Shown here: positions 34,152-41,705 of the stretch, piece by piece
Layout: each line of letters starts with the position of its first letter
Numbering within the stretch: position 1 is the first letter of the stretch
Assembly: GCA_014874485.1 (NCBI GenBank)
Contig: JADBJK010000031.1
Location: forward strand, 1-64,000
Origin: Chloroflexota bacterium
GTDB lineage: Bacteria; Chloroflexota; Anaerolineae; DTLA01
Reading direction: 5' to 3'
Length of the DNA: 64,000 bases
Made by a program: the position numbers and the translations under genes
The notes under the pieces: generated by a model
What the model saw: the letters and a program-made list of their open reading frames with translations, nothing else
Told to the model about the DNA's origin: nothing
The model's database searches: none

Positions 34152-34880
34152 ATGGATGCCATTCTACAGGTTGAGAACATTCATACCTTCATCGGCCAGT
34201 TCCACATCCTGCAAGACGTGTCCCTGACGGTGGAACGCGGCAGCATCACGGTGCTCCTCGGCCGAAACGGCGCAGGCAAGACCACGACCCTCAAGTCCAT
34301 CCTGGGCCTCACCCCGCCGAGCGAGGGCCGCGTCATCTTTGACGGGCAGGACATCCGGGGCAGGCGCGCCTTTGAAATCGCCGCCATGGGCATCGGGTAC
34401 GTCCCCGAGCACCGCGCCATCTTCCGCGACCTCACCGTGGCCGAGAACCTGAAGATCGCCGAGCGGCGGCGCGGCGACCTGGACCGCAAGGCCGACTTCA
34501 TCTTCGGCCTGTTCCCCGACCTGAAGCGGCTGTACCGCCTTCCGGGCAACCACCTGTCGGGCGGGCAGCAGCAGATGCTCGCCATCGCCCGCGCCCTGGT
34601 GCCCGACAACAAACTCCTGCTCATAGACGAGCCCAGCAACGGCCTCGCGCCCGTTCTCATAGAGCAGATGATGGAAGCCATACGCGGGTTGAGCGCCACG
34701 ACGACCGTGCTCCTGGTGGAGCAGAACTTTATCATGGCCAGCCAGTTGGCGCAGGCGTACTACATCCTGGATGATGGCAAGACCGTCCACAGCGGCGCGA
34801 TGGCCGACCTGGTGAAGGACAAGGCACTCATCCACCGATACCTGGGCGCTGTAGGGGAATCTGTCGGAGGTGAACGGTGA
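34152..34880 (+). CDS. livF: Liv-type ABC transporter ATP-binding protein LivF
   Basis: 242 aa. Walker A GRNGAGKTT, signature LSGGQQQML, Walker B LLLIDEPSNGLAP and GIGYVPEHRAIF, all typical LivF. It follows livG by one base and overlaps the livH GTG start by 4 nt, so translation of the three is coupled. Works as a heterodimer with LivG on the inner face of the membrane. Confidence 0.9.
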   Translation: MDAILQVENIHTFIGQFHILQDVSLTVERGSITVLLGRNGAGKTTTLKSILGLTPPSEGRVIFDGQDIRGRRAFEIAAMGIGYVPEHRAIFRDLTVAENLKIAERRRGDLDRKADFIFGLFPDLKRLYRLPGNHLSGGQQQMLAIARALVPDNKLLLIDEPSNGLAPVLIEQMMEAIRGLSATTTVLLVEQNFIMASQLAQAYYILDDGKTVHSGAMADLVKDKALIHRYLGAVGESVGGER

Positions 34881-36364
34881 GGGTGAAGGCAATCTGGCAA
34901 TACGGCAAGGTGTACATCATCCTTCTCATCGGGCTGATCATCCTCAGCGTCATCGGGTGGCGCGCTATGGGGCAGCAGTCCTTCGTGCGCACGGCCCTGT
35001 CCGGCCTGACGCTGGGCGCGCTGTACTTCATGGTCGCCGCGGGCCTGACCATCATCTTCGGGCTGATGGACGTGCTCAACTTCGCCCACGGCGCGATGTT
35101 CATGATTGGCGCCTACGCCGGCTGGCAGTTCTACACCAACCCGACGTTCCTGTTCGGATTGGCTCCGCTGGTGCTCGCCCTGGTGGCCGGAATCGTGGTT
35201 ACCCCGCTCATCCAGCCGCTGGCCATGCGCTGGGCCGTGCCCGCACGTTGGCAGCGGACACTGCGCGCGGTGGTCATCGTGGTCGCCGTTATCCTCATCA
35301 TCGTTGCGCTGCTCGGCCTGGACGTTCGGGGGCTGGCCAAGACGGCGATGGTCGCCACCATGGTGGACCCGCTGGCCGAAGCCACACCCCAGGAGCCGCT
35401 GGCCGTGTTCTGGAAGCGCCCGCTCCTGTTCTTCCTGGCGGGGCTGCTCATCGCCCTGGCCCAGGCGCGCCCTGGCGACCGGACGCAGGTCATCCGCTCA
35501 GGTGCCGCGCCGCGGGCCATTGTCGCCCTCGTCGGCTTCGTGCTGCTGACCGTGGCGGCGACGCTGACCCGCGAATCGGGCGCCATCTCCGTGCTCAAGA
35601 TGAACGCGGACGCCCGCTTCTTCCTGTCATTGGCCGCGGGTGCACTCATCGGCGCCGGCATCGGAGCCGCCATTGAAATCAGCCTGGTGCGCCCACTGTA
35701 TGTGCGACCGACCTTCCTCATCCTGGCGACGATGGGCCTGTCGTTCGTCCTGCGCGAGTTGACGCAGTTGCTGTGGGATCCCCTACCCTACGCCATGAGC
35801 CGGCCGCCGCTGTTCTCGCAGCCGGGCAAGGCCGCGTCCATACTGGAGTGGTTCTCCAAACACACGCTGACGGTGGAAATCATGGGCGTAACGTTCCCCA
35901 GTTACCGACTGTTCATCATCGCCCTGGGCCTTGCGATGTTCATCCTGCTCATGCTCGTGATGAACTACTCGCGCCTGGGCATGACCATCCGCGCGGGCGT
36001 GCAGGACCGCGACATGGTGGAGGCGCTGGGCATCAACGTGCGGCGCGTCTTCACGTTGGTCTTCGCCCTGGGCGCGGGACTGGCGGCGCTCGGCGGCATC
36101 GGCGCAGCGCCCTTCGCGCCGGTGGAGCCGGTCATGGGCGACCGATTCCAGATGCAGGGGTTCATCACCGTGGTCATCGGCGGGATGGGGAGTTACAGCG
36201 GCGCGGCCATCGGCGCGCTGCTGCTGGGCCTGGCGCGCGCGTTCGGCGACTTCCTCGCGCTGAAGTTCAGCCTCACCCCCGCCGTGTCCGAAGCGTCCAC
36301 CGTCATCATCATGGCGCTGGTGTTGTTGCTGCGGCCCGCCGGGCTGTTCGGAAAAAAGGAGTAG
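34877..36364 (+). CDS. livH: Liv-type ABC permease LivH with a large internal insertion
   Basis: 495 aa, against about 290-310 for ordinary LivH. Family motifs are present at both ends: GLTLGALYFMVAAGLTIIFGLMDVLNFAHGAMFMIGAY (~35-75, quoted here only as context) and LGMTIRAGVQDRDMVEALGINVRRV ... GGMGSYSGAAIGALLLGLA. Between them, about residues 95-260 form an extra block with several additional hydrophobic segments and charged loops. IEISLVRPLYVRPT then resumes the family pattern. GTG start at 34877 overlaps livF. Substrate-conducting subunit with LivM. Confidence 0.85.
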   Translation: MRVKAIWQYGKVYIILLIGLIILSVIGWRAMGQQSFVRTALSGLTLGALYFMVAAGLTIIFGLMDVLNFAHGAMFMIGAYAGWQFYTNPTFLFGLAPLVLALVAGIVVTPLIQPLAMRWAVPARWQRTLRAVVIVVAVILIIVALLGLDVRGLAKTAMVATMVDPLAEATPQEPLAVFWKRPLLFFLAGLLIALAQARPGDRTQVIRSGAAPRAIVALVGFVLLTVAATLTRESGAISVLKMNADARFFLSLAAGALIGAGIGAAIEISLVRPLYVRPTFLILATMGLSFVLRELTQLLWDPLPYAMSRPPLFSQPGKAASILEWFSKHTLTVEIMGVTFPSYRLFIIALGLAMFILLMLVMNYSRLGMTIRAGVQDRDMVEALGINVRRVFTLVFALGAGLAALGGIGAAPFAPVEPVMGDRFQMQGFITVVIGGMGSYSGAAIGALLLGLARAFGDFLALKFSLTPAVSEASTVIIMALVLLLRPAGLFGKKE

Positions 36365-36367
36365 GCC

Positions 36368-37498
36368 ATGGCATCGCAATCCAAATCCCCCAAGCGATTC
36401 GCCGCATTGGATTCCTTGCTCCAGGGCCTGAAGCGGTCGCGCGGCTCGCTCCTCGTGCTGGCCGTGCTGATCCTCTTCCCGTTCGTCTTCGCCCGCATCA
36501 CGGGCACGTCGGTGAACGAGGGGCCCGCCAAGTACTGGCAAGGCCAGTTCATCGCCGTGTTCATCATGGCCATCTTCGCCATGTCCTACGACCTGCTGCT
36601 GGGCTACACCGGCATTCTCACCTTCGGCCACGCGGCCTTCTTCGGCGGCGGGGCCTACACCATGGCGCTGTTTCTCACCCATGTGGCCCCCCGCTTCGTG
36701 AAGACGTACCGCGTTAGCCTTCCGGGCGGGCTGGATGTAACGGAGCCCAGCGCATTCCTGCTGGCGATTCTCCTGGTGGTTGTGGTTTCGCTTGTCCTGG
36801 GGCTGCTGTTCAGCATCGTCTCCGTGCGCGTGAAAGGCGTGTACTTCGCCATCATCACGCTGGCCATGGCCGAGGCGATCCACATCCTGTCCAAGGCCAC
36901 GGACTTCGTGAAGTGGACCGGGGCCGATGAGGGCCTCCACGGCGTGCCTGTGCCCGCCTGGATCAACCCGACGCAGTACCGCCTGCGGTTCTACTTCATC
37001 GCACTGGCCTTCGCGGTGGTCATGTACTGGCTCGCCCGCCGCATCGTCAACTCCCCGACGGGGCGCATCTTCGTCGCGCTGCGCGAGAACGAAAGCCGCG
37101 CGCGGATGATCGGCTACAACCCCGCGCTGTACCGCACGATTGCGTTCGTGGTCTCGGCGCTCATCGCGGGGCTGGCGGGCGCGCTGTTCTCCGTCTGGAC
37201 GGTCAGCGCCACGCCGTCCATGACCTCGGCGGTTACCACGGTGAACGCCCTCATCATGACCATCCTCGGCGGGATGGGAACACTGGTCGGGCCGATGCTC
37301 GGCGCTGCGGTGCTGGAGTTCTTCGGGCAGTTCCTGTACCAGTGGTTCGGAGCGCGTTGGCCGCTGGTCTTCGGCATCATCTTCATCGTGCTCGTGATGT
37401 TCCTCCCCTACGGCATCGTGGGCACGTGGCGACTGCGCAGCGCCCAGTGGAAGCGCCGCTGGAGCCTGCGGAAGCAGCGCGCCGCCGCTCAGGAATAG
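36368..37498 (+). CDS. livM: Liv-type ABC permease LivM
   Basis: 376 aa, about ten hydrophobic segments. GYTGILTFGHAAFFGGGAY, ESRARMIGYNPALYR (the EAA-like ATPase-coupling loop) and GGMGTLVGPMLGAAVLEF are standard LivM features. A long, charged N-terminal tail and a Lys/Arg-rich C-terminus lie in the cytoplasm. Last gene of the livJGFHM operon; a hairpin at 37534 follows. Confidence 0.9.
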   Translation: MASQSKSPKRFAALDSLLQGLKRSRGSLLVLAVLILFPFVFARITGTSVNEGPAKYWQGQFIAVFIMAIFAMSYDLLLGYTGILTFGHAAFFGGGAYTMALFLTHVAPRFVKTYRVSLPGGLDVTEPSAFLLAILLVVVVSLVLGLLFSIVSVRVKGVYFAIITLAMAEAIHILSKATDFVKWTGADEGLHGVPVPAWINPTQYRLRFYFIALAFAVVMYWLARRIVNSPTGRIFVALRENESRARMIGYNPALYRTIAFVVSALIAGLAGALFSVWTVSATPSMTSAVTTVNALIMTILGGMGTLVGPMLGAAVLEFFGQFLYQWFGARWPLVFGIIFIVLVMFLPYGIVGTWRLRSAQWKRRWSLRKQRAAAQE

Positions 37499-37533
37499 CG
37501 AGGCCCGCGCCGCCCCGCTGCCCAGCGCCCCAG

Positions 37534-37562
37534 ACACGGCAGAGCACGACACTCTGCCGTGT
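37534..37562 (+). terminator. Hairpin after the Liv operon
   Basis: Perfect 11-bp stem ACACGGCAGAG (37534-37544) with CTCTGCCGTGT (37552-37562), 7-nt loop, 36 nt after the livM stop. There is no U-run on the plus strand. Its right arm abuts the CRP/FNR-type site at 37562. Confidence 0.5.
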
Positions 37563-37605
37563 GTGATGAATGTCACAGCCTATTCGTCGCCACGTGAGGT
37601 ATAAT
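37562..37605 (+). promoter_or_regulatory. CRP/FNR-type operator plus -10 box for the oxidase-like operon
   Basis: TGTGA-N6-TCACA (37562-37577), a perfect match to the CRP-family consensus, lies upstream of TATAAT at 37600-37605. With a start near 37611, the site is centred at about -41.5, the classic class II activator position replacing the -35 box. Because transcription starts after the ATG at 37604, that codon cannot be the true start of the next gene. Confidence 0.7.
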
Positions 37606-37642
37606 GGCTTCGTGCACCGAACTTGGAGACGGAGGTCATGCC

Positions 37643-38980
37643 TTGCGTCCGCAATCGCGCTTCCATCGGCTATTCACCACTCCAGAGGGCCTTGCCCTGG
37701 TTGCCCTCGCGTGGGTCGGGCTTGTACTCGCCCTGCTTGCGCTGCTGTCGGGGCCTTCGCAGGCGCTGGGCATTGCGCGCTATCTGCCCATCACGCTGAA
37801 CGAAGACCAGCGGGTGGGGCGCATCATCATGCTCTATCACAGCCTGGCAATCCCATTCCTTGCGTCGCTGGTCTATCTGACCCTCGCGCAGGTTGAGATT
37901 CCGCAGAGGATTGCCGAGGCGATCAAACCCGCCCTCACCGCGGGCTTCTTGCTCACCAGCATCGGCGGATTGACCTTCGGCTACCTGGGCCGAAACTGGC
38001 TGTTTCACGGCGTGTACCTGCTCGGCCTCAGCCTCACCTTCTACGCGGGCGTGCTCCTTGCCGTGGGCCTGTTCCCCCGCAAGGGCAGTCCTGAACGGCT
38101 GGCTCGGTGGGCCTTCTGGCTCATGGCCGTCGCCACGCTGATCTCGGCCATCATCGGCGCGGCGGTCGGCTCGTTTTTCGGCAACGGGTTCAAGGCCGTC
38201 CTGGCCGAGGACATCATCCGCCAAGAGCATGACGTATTCCAACGCGGCGTCATCGCACATCTGCACATCATGCTCACCCTGATTGACGTGGCGATCCTGC
38301 TGCTGGTCGCGCGCATCACGCCCATGGGCAAGCGCACCGCCCGCTGGGTGTACGGCCTGACGATTGTCGGCACGGTCATCGTGTCCCTCGCCACGTGGAG
38401 CGTCATCATCGGCCCGCTGGAGAAAATCGCGCACAAAGCCATCAACGTGGGCGCGGGTTTCCTGCTGCCTGCGGGCATCCTGGTCGCGGTCGTCGGCTTC
38501 CGAACGCTGGTGCGCGAGGGGGGCCTGCTGCGCGATCCATTCCGACTCGGCCTCTACTGGTTCCTGGTTTTCGTGAACACGGTGGTTACCGTCCCAGGCG
38601 TCTACGTCGCCATGAACCTGGAGACCTACCGCCTGCCCGCGTACCTGGAGGTCGAGCGCACCATCGCCGTTGGCCACTGGCACGTGCTGGCGACGTTGTC
38701 GGCCGCCATGGGTTTCCTGCTGGTCGCGCACCTGCGCCGCTCGCCCACGCGGGCTGCCCGCCTGAGCGCCTGGGGCATGGTCGCAGGCACGTCGGCGGCG
38801 CTTGCGTTCATCATGCCCTACATGTTCCGCCAGCCTGGAACCACCGTTACGTGGCCAGAGCCGTTCTTTGAGGCGGGAGTCGGCGTGGCGATGCTGTCGC
38901 TGGCCACCTACCTGGTCGCCGAAATCGCCGCCTTCTTCCGCAGCCAGACTGTAGAGTCCGAAGGAGGCAGCGCGCCATGA
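37643..38980 (+). CDS. Heme-copper-oxidase-like multipass membrane protein
   Basis: About 445 aa, roughly 12 hydrophobic helices, no soluble domain. Histidines lie within helices: H66 (LYHSLAIP), H122, H206 and H208 (IAHLHIML), H264, and H345 and H347 (VGHWHVLATLSAAMGF). The last pair resembles the HxH of helix X in cytochrome oxidase subunit I, which ligates both hemes, and H66 fits the helix II heme ligand. The usual helix VI HPEVY and helix VII HH copper motifs are absent. TTG at 37643 is chosen because GGAGG lies 7 nt before it and because of the promoter position. It overlaps the heme O synthase gene by 4 nt, so both products probably function together. Confidence 0.6.
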   Translation: MRPQSRFHRLFTTPEGLALVALAWVGLVLALLALLSGPSQALGIARYLPITLNEDQRVGRIIMLYHSLAIPFLASLVYLTLAQVEIPQRIAEAIKPALTAGFLLTSIGGLTFGYLGRNWLFHGVYLLGLSLTFYAGVLLAVGLFPRKGSPERLARWAFWLMAVATLISAIIGAAVGSFFGNGFKAVLAEDIIRQEHDVFQRGVIAHLHIMLTLIDVAILLLVARITPMGKRTARWVYGLTIVGTVIVSLATWSVIIGPLEKIAHKAINVGAGFLLPAGILVAVVGFRTLVREGGLLRDPFRLGLYWFLVFVNTVVTVPGVYVAMNLETYRLPAYLEVERTIAVGHWHVLATLSAAMGFLLVAHLRRSPTRAARLSAWGMVAGTSAALAFIMPYMFRQPGTTVTWPEPFFEAGVGVAMLSLATYLVAEIAAFFRSQTVESEGGSAP

Positions 38981-39882
38981 GCGACCTGCACAACTCGCGA
39001 GCGCTCGCGCTGCACCTCGGCGGCATGGCCCTGCTGCGCGACCTGTTCGCGCTGACGAAGTTCCGCCAGACCCTGCTGCTTCTCATCACCGGCGTCTGCG
39101 CCTACGCGCTCACGCTCCCTGGCGCGATCCGCTGGGGGGAACTGGGGTTGGCAACCCTGGCGCTGCTGGCGTCCATCTCGGGATGCACGGCCCTCAACAT
39201 GGTCGTGGACCGCGACATTGACGCGGCCATGCGGCGCACCGCGAGGCGGCCCCTTGCCGAGGGTCGCCTCTCGCCCTCCACGGCGGTTGCCTTCGGCGCG
39301 GGGTTGTCCGCCGCTGGCATCCTCACCGCATGGCGGCTTCAGCCGCTGTTTGGCCTTATCGTAACCGCAGGCTTCGCGCTGGATTTCGGCGTGTACACGC
39401 TGTGGCTCAAGCGGAGAACGCCCACGTCCATCCTGTGGGGCGGGCTGTCGGGCGGGATGCCAGCCCTGGCGGGGCGAAGCCTGGCGCTGGGCCACGTGGA
39501 CGCCATCGGTGTCCTGCTCGCGCTGGCCGTGCTGCTCTGGATTCCCGCCCACATTCTGAGCCTCGCCACGCGCCACGCCGACGACTACGCGCGGGCCGGG
39601 GTGCCTGTCTGGCCCAACGTGTACGGCCTGCACGCCACATACCGCCTGATCGCCATCGCGACCATGCTGAACGTCGTGGTCCTGCAACTGGCGGGAGTCC
39701 TGTTGTCGCTCGGCGCAGCGGCCCTGGCTGCACTGGGCGTATGTGGCGGCGCGCTGCTCGCGCTCGCGCTGGTCGCGTGGGCGCGCCCTTCCGACGGCAA
39801 CACCTGGCGGCTGTTCAAGTTCGCCTCCATGTACATGCTCGTCTCGTTTGCGCTGCTCACAATCGGGGCCATCGTTCGGTAA
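38977..39882 (+). CDS. ctaB: Protoheme IX farnesyltransferase (heme O synthase)
   Basis: 301 aa UbiA-superfamily prenyltransferase with about nine membrane helices. The signature NMVVDRDIDAAMRRTARRP holds the DxxxD prenyl-diphosphate/Mg site characteristic of CtaB/COX10; a second motif DYARAGVPVWPNVYG follows. It converts heme B to heme O for heme-copper oxidases. Translationally coupled (ATGA) to the oxidase-like gene, which is the best evidence that the upstream protein binds heme O or A. AAGGAGG before the ATG. Confidence 0.9.
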   Translation: MSDLHNSRALALHLGGMALLRDLFALTKFRQTLLLLITGVCAYALTLPGAIRWGELGLATLALLASISGCTALNMVVDRDIDAAMRRTARRPLAEGRLSPSTAVAFGAGLSAAGILTAWRLQPLFGLIVTAGFALDFGVYTLWLKRRTPTSILWGGLSGGMPALAGRSLALGHVDAIGVLLALAVLLWIPAHILSLATRHADDYARAGVPVWPNVYGLHATYRLIAIATMLNVVVLQLAGVLLSLGAAALAALGVCGGALLALALVAWARPSDGNTWRLFKFASMYMLVSFALLTIGAIVR

Positions 39883-39929
39883 CCAGCCTCAGCCGCCCGA
39901 CGGCGAGCGGACTTGTGGCGTCGCCGATT

Positions 39930-39958
39930 TTGACAACACCGCGCGACTTGTGTAGAAT
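39930..39958 (+). promoter_or_regulatory. Promoter of the tRNA-Phe-Gly-Cys operon
   Basis: TTGACA (39930-39935), 17-nt spacer, TAGAAT (39953-39958), start near 39965, only 6 nt before tRNA-Phe. Confidence 0.7.
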
Positions 39959-39970
39959 ACAAGCAGGGTT

Positions 39971-40043
39971 GCCGAGGTAGCTCAGTTGGAAGAGCACATC
40001 ACTGAAAATGATGGGGTCCCCAGTTCAAATCTGGGCTTCGGCA
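39971..40043 (+). tRNA. tRNA-Phe (GAA)
   Basis: Acceptor GCCGAGG/CTTCGGC with one G-T pair, anticodon stem CATCA/TGATG around loop CTGAAAA giving anticodon GAA, and T-arm with GTTCAAAT. CCA is not fully encoded (ACCT follows). First of three tandem tRNAs. Confidence 0.93.
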
Positions 40044-40050
40044 CCTTTGG

Positions 40051-40122
40051 GCGGAAGTGGCTCAGCGGTAGAGCATCTCCTTGCCAAGGAGAGGGTCGCG
40101 GGTTCAAATCCCGTCTTCCGCT
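40051..40122 (+). tRNA. tRNA-Gly (GCC)
   Basis: Acceptor GCGGAAG/CTTCCGC, D-arm GCTCAGCGGTAGAGC, anticodon loop TTGCCAA giving GCC, T-arm GGTTCAAATCC. Discriminator T; CCA not encoded. 7 nt after tRNA-Phe. Confidence 0.95.
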
Positions 40123-40126
40123 CCTT

Positions 40127-40214
40127 TTGTTCTGTTGGGCGACGTAGCCAAGTGGCAAGGCAGGGGTCTGCAAAACCCCGACCGCGGGTTCAAGTCCCGC
40201 CGTCGCCTCCACAA
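40127..40214. repeat. Left attachment repeat (attL) of the integrative element
   Basis: An 88-bp segment identical to 44394-44481. It contains 11 bp of upstream DNA, the entire tRNA-Cys gene and the bases up to ACAA. Flanking sequences differ on both sides, so these are the direct repeats left by site-specific integration. The unit length is 4267 bp. Confidence 0.85.
40138..40211 (+). tRNA. tRNA-Cys (GCA), copy 1
   Basis: Acceptor GGCGACG/CGTCGCC, D-arm, anticodon loop with GCA, T-arm GGTTCAAGTCC, discriminator T and encoded CCA (40209-40211). Third in the Phe-Gly-Cys array and the integration target of the adjacent element. Confidence 0.95.
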
Positions 40215-40231
40215 CACTACAGGTAGCCCCC

Positions 40232-40267
40232 AAAGCGGCCTTTGCCCCCTACAGGTAGGGCCGCTTT
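40232..40267 (+). terminator. Terminator-like hairpin after the tRNA array
   Basis: AAAGCGGCC (40232-40240) pairs with GGCCGCTTT (40259-40267) around an 18-nt loop containing ACAGGTAG. It could end tRNA transcription before the integrase gene. Confidence 0.5.
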
Positions 40268-40284
40268 CGCTTTGCCCTTCGCCT

Positions 40285-40314
40285 GATGGTGCTGACGGCA
40301 TCATTACACCATCA
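40285..40314. repeat. Element repeat R1, copy 1, with internal palindrome
   Basis: A 22-bp sequence at 40293-40314 (pattern TGACxGCATCAxTACACC then ATCA) recurs at 44237-44258 with two mismatches, near the other end of the element. Here GATGGTG (40285-40291) and CACCATC (40307-40313) also make an inverted repeat just before the integrase RBS. Possible integrase arm-type or autorepression site. Confidence 0.5.
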
Positions 40315-40325
40315 GGAGGTGCACC

Positions 40326-41438
40326 ATGACCCGCCGAAACCCAGGCGAAGGAAGCGTCTTTCAGCGCCGCGATGGGCGCTGGCAGGCCTCGCTCCAACTG
40401 AACGGCATCCGCAAAGTTGTTTACGGCAAGACGGCCCAGGAAGCCCGCCAGAAGTTGGCCGCCTTGCGAAAGCAGGTGGCCACGCTGAACGGCCTACCCG
40501 ACGCGGGACGGCGAACGGTAAATGACCTGCTGGACGCCTGGCTTGAGGTTTGCGCCCCGTCCTGGAGACCGTCCACGCTGGAGAGCCACCGCGAAGTGGC
40601 CGACCTGCACATTCGCCCCACGCTGGGCAAGGTGCGCCTGGAGCGGCTTTCGCCCGTCCAGGTGCAAGGCCTCACCAAGACCCTACAGAAAGCCGGGAAG
40701 CCGCGAACGGCGCTGAAGGCCTACGCCGTCCTGCACCGCGCCTGCCAGTTGGCCGTCCTGTGGGGCTGGCTTCCGCAAAACCCGTGCGGTAGGATACCGC
40801 GCCCCCAGTACCGCCCCGAAGGTAGGCAGGTTTGGACAACCGCCCAACTCCAAGCGTTCCTGCAAGAGACGCGGGGCCACTGGCTTGGCCCGCTGTGGGC
40901 GTTCCTTGCGGCTTCGGGCTGTCGCATCGGCGAAGCGCTTGGGCTGTCCTGGGACGCCGTCAACTGGGAGACCGCCACCGTTGCCATCGCCCACAACCTG
41001 CAGAGAGTGGGGGGCCGCTGGGAGTTGGAGCGGCCCAAGACCGCATCGGGCGAACGCACCATTGCCCTGCCTGACTGGGGCATCGCCGCGCTGAAGCGGC
41101 AACGGGTACAGCAAGCCGAATGGCGTTTGCAAGCCGGGGCATCCTGGGCAAACGAGCGGGGCCTCGTGTTCACCAGGGCGAACGGTGCGCCGCTCCACTG
41201 CACAACGGTTGCCAGGGCCATGCGGGAAGTGTGCAAGCGCCTGGAGTTGCCGCCGCTATCGCCTCACGGGCTGCGACATCTCCACGCAAGCCTGCTACTG
41301 GCAGAGGGCGTGGGAGTCCCGCAAGTGGCCCAACGGCTTGGCCACGCCGACCCGCGCATCACGCTGCAGGTGTACGGCCACGCCCTGGGCGGTGATGACG
41401 CGGCTACAAAGGCGCTAGGGCGGGCGATTCGGGGGTAG
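40326..41438 (+). CDS. int: Tyrosine-type site-specific integrase
   Basis: 370 aa phage-type recombinase. N-terminal arm-binding region (GEGSVFQRRDGRWQASL), SAM-like core-binding domain (~65-145: TVNDLLDAWLEVCAPSWRPST), then the catalytic domain. Catalytic residues visible: Arg in SGCRIGEAL, HGLRHLHAS (His-x-x-Arg), LGHADPRITLQVYGH with the second His and the nucleophilic Tyr near residue 350. It lies immediately inside the left attachment repeat, pointing into the element. A GC hairpin at 41456-41479 follows it. GGAGG lies 7 nt before the ATG. Confidence 0.93.
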   Translation: MTRRNPGEGSVFQRRDGRWQASLQLNGIRKVVYGKTAQEARQKLAALRKQVATLNGLPDAGRRTVNDLLDAWLEVCAPSWRPSTLESHREVADLHIRPTLGKVRLERLSPVQVQGLTKTLQKAGKPRTALKAYAVLHRACQLAVLWGWLPQNPCGRIPRPQYRPEGRQVWTTAQLQAFLQETRGHWLGPLWAFLAASGCRIGEALGLSWDAVNWETATVAIAHNLQRVGGRWELERPKTASGERTIALPDWGIAALKRQRVQQAEWRLQAGASWANERGLVFTRANGAPLHCTTVARAMREVCKRLELPPLSPHGLRHLHASLLLAEGVGVPQVAQRLGHADPRITLQVYGHALGGDDAATKALGRAIRG

Positions 41439-41455
41439 GCCGTAAAATGACCTAT

Positions 41456-41479
41456 GGGGGGCGTCCTCATGCGCCCCCC
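41456..41479 (+). terminator. GC-rich hairpin after the integrase
   Basis: GGGGGGCG (41456-41463) pairs with CGCCCCCC (41472-41479), 8-nt loop. The embedded 16-mer GCGTCCTCATGCGCCC (41461-41476) recurs exactly at 43985-44000, in both cases 100-117 bp before an extended -10 promoter and small-RNA-like unit. Confidence 0.55.
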
Positions 41480-41557
41480 GCCCCTGCTGTGAACGTTAGT
41501 CAACGCATAGCCGGTAAACGCGGGGCGCTGCCACGCATTGCCAAGCGCCGCGCCCTG

Positions 41558-41690
41558 TGGTACAATTGCCGCAAAGAAAGCGCCCTGCGACGCGCGAACG
41601 TCCAGGGCGGCGGCTAGGGCGGGCCTATCGCCCCAGCGAGTGGATTGTAGCACAATGGCCCGTCCTGGCAAACGCTGGGGCGGGCTTTTT
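41558..41690 (+). ncRNA. Candidate small RNA A of the element (with promoter)
   Basis: Extended -10 TGgTACAAT (41558-41566) predicts a start near 41573. The ~118-nt RNA would contain hairpin CGCCCTG/CAGGGCG (41581-41587, 41603-41609), a second stem GGGCG/CGCCC (41617-41621, 41629-41633), the word TAGCACAA (41648-41655), and an intrinsic terminator GCCCGTCC/GGGCGGGC (41658-41665, 41678-41685) followed by five T. The terminator ends 15 nt before the next gene, so it could instead be that gene's attenuator. Copy B at 44099-44237 has the same order of parts. Confidence 0.5.
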
Positions 41691-41705
41691 GCTGCGAGGC
41701 GGAGT

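Noticed and set aside
35783..37576. Long minus-strand frame opposite livH/livM
   Set aside because: Arg/Asp/His-rich shadow translation of GC-rich codons; no family pattern, opposite genuine LivH and LivM.
37604..37642. ATG at 37604 as start of the oxidase-like gene
   Set aside because: The ATG lies inside the TATAAT box, upstream of the predicted transcription start, and has no RBS; TTG 37643 has GGAGG.
39982..40397. Minus-strand frames across the tRNA array
   Set aside because: They are translations of tRNA genes; such frames are often mis-annotated as proteins in databases.
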